Assembly: GCF_000485595.1 (NCBI RefSeq)
Contig: NW_014577331.1
Span: 37,166 to 79,852, forward strand
Direction of reading: 5' to 3'
DNA length: 42,687 nucleotides
DNA from: Priapulus caudatus
Lineage: Eukaryota > Priapulida > Priapulimorpha > Priapulimorphida > Priapulidae
The position numbers and the translations under genes were made by a program. The notes below the pieces were generated by a model that worked only from the letters and a program-made list of their open reading frames with translations, was not told where the DNA came from and made no database searches. Positions 11,855 through 22,724 of this stretch are shown piece by piece (positions within the stretch are counted from its first letter, which is position 1; each line of letters opens with the position of its first letter).

Positions 11855-14800
11855 ATGGATGCGCTGGTCATTGCTCTCCTAGCATTACTCGTTAAACAGG
11901 GTGAGTTTTACTACATCACAATCGTATTTGTGACAGTATCAGCAGATATAATAATTAATAAAAGCAGAAATAACTAATTAGAGTCATATAAACATTAGAT
12001 TTACAGCCACTTGTTAGTATCCACCCATAGAAGAAGACGTTCGTGGCTGTCTTTCTGTCTTGTCGCAGTCGCTAGCTATATTATTATAAGCATTACGTGG
12101 ATCAATGTTTTCCTAATCTCATGCGTGATTTCAATTGTTTACTAGCTGCGTATTATCATAATTATTTGGATAATTATTGCGAACACAGCGAGGATAGCTC
12201 TGGGAATATAATAGTTTAAACGGCAGAGAAACAACGCACAATCCTATACTGAAGCGTGATTGTCTGTAACATTGTCATATAAAAAGAATTCCGATTTCGG
12301 TTTGATCAAGTGATGATAATATGATACGTAGTCTGATAATGAATAAACATTTTACACATCACATCAGTCTTTTTTGTTGGAGAGATAAAAAAATGGTGTT
12401 TGTAAACGCCCGCCAAAGATATAGTTATTTGACCGCACCCAGCGCCGATTGACTGAATTGGGTGTGTAATAGCTATAACCTTCTTATGGGTTGCATTACA
12501 TATTCAATCGTTCTAGAGGTGAAGCCTTTCTGAGACGATTTGTCAGAATACAGAATTCAGTATCTCATTCAGTGCCTATCTTTGAATCTGCAGGCAGAGA
12601 CGTCGGCTTCAGCATATAGTTTGAAACAAATTTCAATGAAAAGCGTGCAGTGACGATTATATGATGACGAGTTCAGATGCGAGATTACATCCCCAACCAC
12701 AAATCTCGCGAACGTACAACAATAAACATTATATAAAACAATGAACGGTAGCCGGTAATATTTATTCCTGATTCGTTGACAGAATAAATGTAACTAGAAT
12801 AACTGTAGCCAATATCACTTCGTCTCTACCCTGTGAAGCAGAACCCGATGTACACACTTCACCACGCACATAAAACTAAAGGATAACTCTGCGTAACTGC
12901 ACTTTTTGCGACTGTAAACAGATGAAGTAGCTACTGATACATGCCAGGGACGTTGCTGTTAGTATTTAATTCATCACTGAGAGCAAATATTTGAAGTATC
13001 AGATCGTTATGATTGTTGTTGCTGCTATTTGCAGCGACAGCGGCAACGCCGGAGGAGAGATTGTATGATGCGTTATTTGCTAACCCGCAAGGCTATAACA
13101 GATTGATCAGGCCTGTACGCAACACCACGGAATGCCTAGACGTTCAGTTCGGCATGGCACTGATTCAGATCGTGAATGTGGTCAGTAAGATTTGTAAAAT
13201 TATAATATACATATAATTTAGTTGCTCATATATCTTGTTTATTACGCTAGGTTTTCATTTTTACAAAACGTATGTATTACGGAAACTATTTAATTTTATG
13301 AATGTCTCACATGATACGTTCGATGAAATGGCTTTCATACATTATTTATTTGTTTATACGTTGTTTTTTATTGCTTTTTGCAAACAAGTGCATTAGATAC
13401 ATAGCGAAAAAGAAATTCGATGATTGCTGCCTTACTTGTAGCAATAATTTTAGCATAACATTGGGAAAGGCATATTAATACATTTATATTATAACAAAAA
13501 ATTCTATATTTTCTTTCATTTTTAGGACGAGAAAAACCAAATATTAAAAACTAACATCTGGGAAAGATACGTGAGTAGGCCGTCGTCGTCATATCATATT
13601 CACATATAGTCTCAATATGTTTCACAGTGTTTAACTATAATTTTAGACAGCGTGCTAGATCAAACATTGCTTTTTATCGAAATGACATAAAAATACTTAT
13701 TTTCCGCTGGTAGCAAGTGGTACTCACTATTCTACATAATGAACATAGTAAACTACATTCGCCTCCACAGCTATGGCACGACTACCAGCTGACATGGGAT
13801 CCAGCCGACTATGAGGGCGTTAACTCACTTCGAGTCTCTCCTGACAATGTCTGGCTTCCAGACATCGTGCTTTTTAACAAGTGAGTAGATCAAAGGATTT
13901 CACGATCTTAGCCTATAGACTATTATGGTGTTTGTATTTGCGATAGGATTTAAGTTTATAATATTTTGCTATTTTGGTGAAAAAATATAGACATCTTTTT
14001 TTTAATTGGCTCGGAATTAGAACAGTTGTTTTTGTTTCAATTATTACTTACTAAGTTAATTTCTCCTTTGTTTCAGCGCTGATGGTAACTATGAAGTTAG
14101 TTATAAATGTAACGTAGTACTCTTTCCCGACGGATCCGTACTGTGGGTACCACCGGCCATATTCCAGGTACTTATAAATAATGATATTTAATAGCGGTTT
14201 ACTATGTAAATGCTATGCCGAATGCATCATTTCTTGACATATTAAAAGATTGAATTGTTTGAGATTTCAATATCATTTTGAAAATTTACATCCAAGGAAT
14301 CCTCGTTTATTGAGCGGTAATATACATTATATGAGCTTATTCTTCATAGCGGAATCTACATGTCGAGTATGGCCACGTGTATAAATGTCTCTATTTCGCA
14401 CAAGATTCGCCATACACGTTAGACATTTTGTCTACATAACAAAATATGCTTTTTAAGGGACGATTCTGTTTAATATATGAATGTCACATATGCGATGAAC
14501 AGGTATAATGACTTTCCTTTGTCACATTAACATTGTGTTCCAGAGTTCGTGCACCATGAACGTCGAATATTTCCCGTTCGATATGCAAAAATGTGAGATG
14601 AAATTCGGATCCTGGACATTCAATAAGGATCAGGTGAATGAATTTGACGTAAAAGTATTAGTTTTAGTAAAGTAGTCATGCATATTTATACACATACTCT
14701 CTATTAAGTTATGGAGATGCGTCTATAATCGATAAGCTTATAATGCTCTAGGCCTATATTATATAAACGGCTATGCGCTACGACCATATGCGCGCATGTG

Positions 14801-16195
14801 CCATGTTAAAGCGCACAGACTCGGTGGATTTAGGTTCACGCGTACGTGATGTACGGTAAAATAACTGCGTGCTTATACTTTTATACTATTATACACAGGT
14901 GAAACTTTCGTTTTTCGAAGGCAAGGACCATGTTGATTTAAATGACTACCAGGAGAGCGGCACGTGGGATATTATAGAGTTACCTGGTTGTATTGACAAT
15001 CTGCACTCGAAATCAGCGACGATGACATTCCATATCAGCATCAGACGACGAACTCTGTTCTACACAATCAACTTAGTGGTGCCATGCCTTCTTTTGTCCT
15101 TAATGAGCGTGCTTGTGTTTTACCTGCCAGTGGACTGCGGTGAAAAGATGACGCTTGCCATCTCACTGTTGCTAGCGCTTGTGGTGTTTCTACTTCTCGT
15201 GCAAAAGATATTGCCAGCAACGTCACTAATCATCCCTCTCGTCGCCAAGTACTTGCTGTTTACAATGATTATGAATATCATCACCATTTTAGTAACAGTG
15301 ATCATCATCAATTGGAATTTTAGAGCACCTACCACACACAGCATGCCGAATTGGGCGAAGAAAGTATTCGTAGATACACTACCGGTGTTTCTATGCATTC
15401 GACGCCCCCTCCGAGAAGCTGCAGTTAGTGAACCGGCGTTTGCTATCAGCTGTTTTACGCTGCCTAACAATGGCAGTTTATTAGATTTCACCTATCTGCA
15501 CCATCCGAAGTGTAAACACGTCCGCGAGGAAAGAGACGATGTGTTGCCGACGGGGAGAAAAGGAATTAGAGTGACAGAGGAAGGTCGCAAGACCATGTCG
15601 GCAATTGACTACATCGCTGAACGCCTGCGAGCAGAGGACATCGTACAGGAGGTGAGAAACTCTATTTTAAACAAAATCGGTTTTTTTTTACGTTTGATTA
15701 TATTTACGATAATATCACTTTTAAAATTTGTCGCAAGCAATCTCTAGACAGAATTTCTTGCGCTTTCTTGCGATGGTTAACTATTTTAAACGGTTGCTTT
15801 GATTAGACCTACCTATACTATAGTATAATAGGCATTATTACTAATAATAATTGTAATGCGCATAATAATAATTGTAATAATTGTAATTGTATTGTATTGT
15901 TGTGGTGGTATTATTGTAATGCGCATACTTTCCTAAGTGGTACTAGATCAGCATAAAGGTGTAAGAACATATGCAAACTTATTCACAATGCTCATTAAGA
16001 CGCGTTATCCCATAGTTATTATCCCAATTTGTAACCCTTTTTCAGTTCAAGGACGACTGGCAATACATAGCCATGGTCATTGACAGGCTTCTACTCTATG
16101 TTTTCTTCGCTGTCACAGCTTCAGGAACGGCATCCATCATTCTGAAAGCTCCTGATATATTTGCTAACACGATTAAACCCACAGACTACTGCTAG
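11855..16195 (+). CDS. Nicotinic acetylcholine receptor subunit, non-alpha type (copy A)
   Basis: Subunit of a pentameric ligand-gated cation channel of the plasma membrane. Exons: 11855-11900, 13035-13180, 13526-13570, 13771-13880, 14077-14167, 14544-14633, 14899-15651, 16046-16195; total 476 residues. Exon 1 encodes the signal peptide ([15 protein letters not shown]). Exons 2-6 encode the ligand-binding domain: [15 protein letters not shown] (loop D Trp), [13 protein letters not shown] (loop A, Phe where alpha subunits have Tyr), the 13-residue Cys-loop [15 protein letters not shown], and GSWTF (loop B). Exon 7 holds loop C, M1, M2 ([16 protein letters not shown]) and M3. Exon 8 holds M4. 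Loop C has one Cys (ELPGC) instead of the vicinal pair, so this is not an alpha subunit. The M3-M4 loop is short and ends in an amphipathic helix ([14 protein letters not shown]). All introns are GT-AG with matching phases. It probably needs alpha partners. Confidence 0.93.
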
Positions 16196-16850
16196 ACCAC
16201 GTCATAAAATGCTACCTAAACCCATTTTAACTACTATGTCTGTACAAGAAAATGAGCATACTTGTTTTTTTTTCCCAATTGAAATAATATTTTTATTATT
16301 AATAATATTGATCATAATATTTATTCGTTCATTATTCTTTTCTTTTATATAAACGCATTAGTTTATATAGCGTAAATAGTGACAACGTCAGTCATTCGCT
16401 TGTATTTAAAAGTTTTTGTCTGCTTCCGTATTCAACTTGTTGCATAAATTAGTAACGCGCGAGAAACAGCTAATACGGCATTGAATTTATGTTACTCCTG
16501 CCGTCAATGTGCACGTAGGTGCGGGTAATAATGGGTCAGACCTATTTCATATCAAAAGCCCACGCGATTTATTCTATCCAAATTTATTTATACGTGAGCT
16601 GTCATTTCCTGAATCTTCTGTGAACTGATACGGATATTACTCCGGTTCATGAAATCTCTCGCCTCTGACAGAATCTGTCTAGAATTGTCATCATATTATT
16701 TATGAACCATAAATTCTGCATTGCCCACTCATTTAGATCTATTGAACAAACGTTTGTTTTTTGTATTTAATACATTGTTTTAGTTATTCATTTTCTTGGT
16801 TCTTTATGCATTCAATTATTCTTTATCTTCATAATCATGTATTAATATCA
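16196..16850. other. Intergenic, 3' flank of nAChR A
   Basis: AT-rich sequence after the stop of copy A, presumably including its 3' UTR. I see no gene. Similarity to the tetraspanin begins at its right edge. Confidence 0.5.
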
Positions 16851-17862
16851 CATTTTGGGAATAAAAGTGGAACGATATCAGAAAGTCATCTACGCGATCA
16901 ATGGCCTTCTCGCCGTCTGTGTCATCATATTTGTCATCGTCTCCACCCGGCTTCCCAATATCACATAACCATGGTTCCTGTAAAGATTTTCTAATCGAGT
17001 TTCATCTATGCGTAATGCGCTTTGATTGTAGAAGATGAGATTATCAAATTGTACACTCAAGAAGAAGCTGCCATACGTAGTATAAGTCTAGTTAATAGTG
17101 ATATGCTTACTGGCGAGTTTGTTGTCTGATTCATCAGAGGTGCTAAAATCTAACATGTCGACTGCTGCAAGCCAAACGTTGTTCTTTGCTGGAGAGTTTG
17201 CAATCACCATATGGCCAAGTGCGCCATTCAACTAGTGCTTAGGGGGTAGCTGCCGTAGTATGAACAGATAAATGGATTATGAAAACTCGGGGTTTCTCTG
17301 ACCGGCGGCCTTACGTTAGGCAGCAGAAGTCAGTATGCACGTGCTGCTATCTAGTTTTAGCAAAATTATCTCTAACTCAAAGGTTGTGTCGAATACCGAG
17401 TGCATTGTAGAGCTTACGACGTCTTTACCTACAATAGACGATGGAAGACATGTGCGTCATCTTTTAGGCGCAAAGTACGCTCAATTGGATGTTTCTAGTC
17501 TTATTGCCTGATAGCCTTCCTCGGGGCCATGCTTATTGTACTACCTTGACAATCTATCAGAAAATCTAGACGAATCTGCATAGAATGTGCCAATGTGGTA
17601 ATATTCGCTTTTCTGATATGGTTAACGTGGACAAAGAGAGCGAGAGGGATGCACGGACGCGATAGAGAGCGAGGGAGAGCGAGAGTGATAGAGAGAGAGG
17701 ACGAGGGAGAGGAAGAAGAGCGAGGGGGAGTAGGGATAGACAGAATAAGAAAGAAAGAGAGAGATACAGCTCGATAACGAGGACGAGTTACACCAACGTG
17801 CCGAGATTGCCATAAAAAGAGAAAGTTAGAGAAAGTCATCGAATGCAACCAAATTGTTATAT

Positions 17863-17917
<55 letters not shown>

Positions 17918-18160
17918 GGATGGATGGATGGATGGATGGATAGATAGATAGAATAGTCTTGCACATTGGGCATCAACGTGAATCAGGAGTACTCCTGACG
18001 TGAATGTTACACATGCACAAAATGTGCAGGAAGTGAAGGAAGATACCAGAAAGGAAGAGAAAGGAATGAACAAAAATTAAGGGACTTTCTCGCCACTTTT
18101 TTTTAGTGCGTTAGCGATCAAGAAGATCGCTGAAATTTTATAGCATTAGCAAAACCCGTT
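16851..18160 (+). pseudogene. Decayed tetraspanin copy
   Basis: A degraded duplicate of the tetraspanin at 7513-10031. The opening TTGGGAATAAAAGTGGAACG matches its N-terminal codons with the start ATG lost (TTT). The first membrane segment is nearly intact to about 16944, followed by frameshifts and stops. Pieces of the large loop are visible near 17210-17440, the fourth segment near 17480-17560, and the post-membrane tail near 17780-17815. A fragment at about 18107-18150 matches the tail exon around RSRRSLNF. GA-rich DNA (about 17635-17770) and a GATA array interrupt it. Its place between receptor copies A and B shows that tetraspanin and receptor were duplicated together. It cannot encode a tetraspanin. 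Confidence 0.85.
17863..17952. repeat. (GATA)n / (GGAT)n microsatellite
   Basis: A tetranucleotide array inside the decayed tetraspanin: GATA units with an internal GGAT block at about 17916-17940. Confidence 0.92.
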
Positions 18161-19718
18161 CTACCTCTTAATTTCCACAGAGTATGCATAGCCATACATC
18201 GCAGTGATTCTGATGAGTAGAAATTTACATTGAAACCATTTACCGCTTCCCCATTAATTGTCACACAGTACAAATAGGGTAAATGTGGTAATAAAACGTA
18301 GATTTAATTGGTAGATTTTAGCAAATTAAAGATTTATAAATCAGCCAATTTTTATTATTTTTGAGTTGTATAATCGTTGGAAGTGACATACTTCACATGA
18401 GTATGTACACTATGTACACACGAGACACAATTAAGAGCCCGTGCTAATAAGAGCTCATTTTTAAGCTGTGATATGATTTGCTCATTATTGTGATATTTTG
18501 TAAACTTTCGATTCTTTCTTTGCTAAACTTTAAAGGTTTATTTATGCCAAATGGCACCGGTTAACATTTAGTTGCATGAGCAAATATTACGAATATTGTA
18601 AATAAACTACTGCACTATCTAAAAGCGTGAAGCTTGTAAACGTGTATAATTAGAATCAGCTCTGACACGCAGGGATTGGTTCAGTGAGCTTGGCAGTGTG
18701 TTGACTTCACTCGTTCTGACTGGAGACTTGTACACGTTTGCACAGTCTCCCATGTGAGTGGCCACGTACAACAACATACAGCACATAATTATAAACAAAC
18801 ATGTCAAGTGATTTGACGCGATAGTGTAGAGTTTTAGTTACTCGTTTGTTGTTGAAAGATAGCGATCTAAAATCACATCTTCTACAGACTATTCAAAATT
18901 AGAACAACCTATCCAAATAACTATTAATGCAATAATAAATTAAGAGCGTCTGAGTAGGTTCTTGCGACTGAATAACACATGGTTTGTGCAATAGCATTTA
19001 ATATATTAGCACGTGAGCAGAAAATTCGACTGGGCGTGATTTCACACAACGTGTGTTGAATTTAGTTGGTTCGATAATATCGCACATAATTATGTTCACG
19101 CAACGTGTTTTACCAGCATTTCAAACCGCGCTGCGTAAAAACTGTAACTATTACAAATATTAAAGAGCTATGTCGTGGGAAAACTGAATGATGTCGTGGG
19201 AATTCTGATTTAAATCGAATTTTAATCCTGGTAAGCCTTTGCTACACTTACCAACATGAGCATAATATTGAAATATAGTTAATACGAGCGTGCTAGAAGT
19301 GTGACAACGAGGAAAAATTTGCAGTAGGCCAACAATAGCAGCAATTGTGACAATATTTGTGTCCGGACAACTTCTTTGATCTCCGGCCTCCACGAAGACG
19401 GTTCGATGCGAAAATGCGAAAAGTGATCCACGCTGTCTGAGAGAGATACGCGATTCGCCACTAGACAACACACGTGCATGCGGTTATACAATGTTTCTTT
19501 AGGGCATACTGTTGTTTCTTAGCCTAATATATTAAGTAGACGGCAATAGAAAATCGATAGCACAAAATCGCCATCGTTCTGATAATCTTGGAACGAATTA
19601 AACCTTTAACATGTAATTCTTATAGGTGTTTTCGAATGATTCCGTGTACAGATATTTATGTAGTAACCAATTTAACTCGACCCGTTACACGAGCTGTGAC
19701 TGTATGCAGATTCCACTC
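18161..19718. other. Intergenic spacer upstream of nAChR B
   Basis: No gene seen. The stretch at about 18670-19060 is clearly similar to 26870-27105 plus 27635-27760 upstream of copy C, so it belongs to the duplicated unit. Comparison of the two defines the transposon insertion at 27109-27634. Confidence 0.6.
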
Positions 19719-19918
19719 AGTACCCCTGCGATGTGTATTGCAGGGGTACTCAACCCCCAAACCCCATGCTAGACTAGAAACATATGAGCTGTTCTGCTGA
19801 TCTTCAAGGACCGGCACCATTCCATCTGTGACGGGTCAGCTAGATAGATGGTGTAAATTTTCCGCGGAACTAAATACGCCGAGGGTCGGGAGTATAGCTG
19901 GTGGTGGCTTCAGTAAGG
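19719..19918 (+). promoter_or_regulatory. Conserved 5' flank of nAChR B with hairpin
   Basis: The stretch from about 19774 to the start codon resembles the flanks of copies A and C (ACTAAATACGCCGAGGGTCG near 19870). Just upstream, 19719-19729 and 19740-19750 form a perfect 11-bp inverted repeat (AGTACCCCTGC and complement) with a 10-nt loop. The copies suggest UTR or promoter. The hairpin could equally be a transposon scar. Confidence 0.45.
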
Positions 19919-20017
19919 ATGTACGCACGTCTAGCTAAGACTGTGAGGGATGCGTTGCTCATTGCATTTCTAGGTTTACTTGTTGAACAGGGTAAGTGAT
20001 GTAGATATGTCGCAATC

Positions 20018-20055
<38 letters not shown>

Positions 20056-21304
20056 CGAGATGCTGCTAAGTAACCAATTAATGTAGAAACATGGACGGCA
20101 TTCACGTTAAAAATGTAAAACTCAACGTCGGTTTCCGAATCCAGAAAAACAAAGCGACATTGAAACACGTCGCATCCAACTGTTTTGCCAACCATGCGAG
20201 TGAGATCTGTTCAAATTTTCTCCAGATATCATGAACGGCATGTTTAGTTTTTACTTGTTGCGTAGGAAGAATGCCAACGCAGACACTACTTTTCTATACT
20301 TACCCTCGAGAACGCAAGGTGGAAACCTAGGAATTTGTGATTTAAAACGGCGGAGAATCACCACTTGATCGCCGGCTCACTTTGATGATTTGATAAACAA
20401 TGCGTGGTTTAATAATGAGATATATTGTATGCTATGTATATCTCATTTCGTACATAAACTAATCAAATATCGTTAATCTACGGTCACTTATTTATTATAA
20501 AGTTATATTATAAACGTTACTGTGGAGTGTACTGCGTGTTTCATCGGTTTCCACCGATTTCTTACAATTTACTAATGAAGGAAAGTGTATTGACTACAAA
20601 ATATGTGTTTTGAAAGTCAGTTAAAATGTATTCGTGATCGAGCTATGGAAGATAAAATATAAATGCCCCACAGCGTATAGATATTGAGATTACTCGTTTC
20701 AAGTATCACTTCGCTGCTACTCTGGCAAGTCAGAGCCTGATAATGTACAAACTTCCTAACCACGCGCCCTGTAGCTAAAAATGCCGCACATGCGTTACGG
20801 CAGTTTTTGTGAGTGTAAACAGATGCCGCAGCTACTGTTACATGGAAGGGACCCTTCCGGCAGCTGCTGCTGGTGCTTATCCAAACCGTGCCTATCCAAT
20901 GGGAACCCCCACCCCTACCCACTCACCACCACCGCCAACAGTAGCTGCTTTGCTTCTCTATCTCTGGATTCACTCACGGCATGACTGTATAGGTCTAGGT
21001 TCAACATCAACTTCGAAAGGCACGCGCGTCAGGCATCCCCCTCTGGGGTGATGGATTATTAAATACCGCCCGATAGAGCATTGGACCTACATATAACCAG
21101 GAGTAAGTAATCACATTCACTTGTGACTATTTACTCCTGATATAACGAATGGTCCACATATATTTTCACATGAAGTGGCATTCTTTAAACGCAACGCAGC
21201 GAATATGACATCCATTATAAGTTTATTATTAGAAGGCAGATTAGCGTGCCAAACACTGAGTGCGTAAGCGCGGGCGCGCGCGTGTATATATATGTGCGTG
21301 TGTA

Positions 21305-21337
<33 letters not shown>

Positions 21338-21362
21338 GTGTGTGTGTGTGTGTGTGTGTCTG

Positions 21363-21394
<32 letters not shown>

Positions 21395-21425
21395 TTGCGT
21401 GTATGTGTGTTTGTGTGTGTCGTGT

Positions 21426-21456
<31 letters not shown>

Positions 21457-21533
21457 CTGTCTCTGTGTGTTGTGTCTGTCTGTCCTTACCGTCCGTCCGT
21501 CCGTTCTGTTTGTCTGCTGTCTGTCTGTCTGTA

Positions 21534-21599
<66 letters not shown>

Positions 21600-21600
21600 T

Positions 21601-21662
<62 letters not shown>

Positions 21663-22636
21663 CGTCCGTCCGTCCGTCTGTGTGTGTGTGTGTCTGTCTG
21701 TCTGTCTGTTTGAGAGCAACATTTTCTGTATCAGATTTTTATGTTAGTAGGCCCGTAGCCAGATTTATATTGGGGGGGTTCGTTTTTCAATGTTGGCAAT
21801 TTGCTCGGCAGGGGCGTGTATAGAATTTGTACAAGGGAGGGGGGTCTAACCGTAACCCAAAGTTGCGAGCACGCGAAGGTGGGGTCTGGGGGAAGAAAAC
21901 ATTTTAAAATTAAGACCCCTCAGATGCGTTTCTGCGCGAGCAGGGGGGGGGGGTCCGGACGTCCGTGGACCCCCCCTGTACACCGCCCCTGCTCGGGCGC
22001 CAAGCGACCAGGCGAGGGAGCTAAGGACGCGAGGGCGGGGGAGGGTGTGGGAGGGGGTGTTCACTGTTCACCCTCCGCGCACGATGGAGATTTTGCAATT
22101 ATTACACTAAAATGGAGCGACCTGATGTGAAATTCTTGCAAATTTAAAAAAAAAAAAATTTTGTTTGGGGGGGGGCTCGGGAAACCCCCCGAACCCCCCT
22201 GGCTACTGGCCTGATGTTAACAAATTAGTTGTTGTGTAACAAATTGTTGCCACTATTTGCAGCGACAGCGGCGACGCCGGAGGAGAGATTGTTGATGCGT
22301 TATTTGCTAACCCCAAGGCTATAACAGATTGATCAGGCCTTACGCACACCACGGAAATGCCTAGACGTTCAGTTCGGAATGGCACTGATTCAGATCGTGA
22401 ATGTGGTCAGTAAGAATTATAAAATTGTTTTGATATGCGCATCATAGGATTTGTCGTACATATAGCTTATATTATATACCCCCTCCCACATACACACAAG
22501 GACACGCACACACACACACACACACCACACACACACACAACCACACACACCACCACACACCACACACACACACACATCATACACACACATACATACACTC
22601 CACTGCACACAACTCACACAAACACACACACACCGA

Positions 22637-22671
<35 letters not shown>

Positions 22672-22682
22672 GCACGCCACAG

Positions 22683-22724
<42 letters not shown>

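Noticed and set aside
13013-13034. Signal-peptide-like frame reading into exon 2 of nAChR copies A and C without splicing
   Set aside because: It has no ATG in frame, only TTG, and it is the pyrimidine-rich acceptor tract of intron 1. A proper signal peptide exon with a consensus donor exists upstream in all three copies.
21500-21712. CRISPR-like direct repeats
   Set aside because: The units are contiguous tetranucleotides with no spacers, in an animal genome.
21246-21823. Cys/Val-rich open frames of 150-170 codons
   Set aside because: They are translations of GT and CTGT microsatellites, and the same happens with the CA array at 22435-22902.
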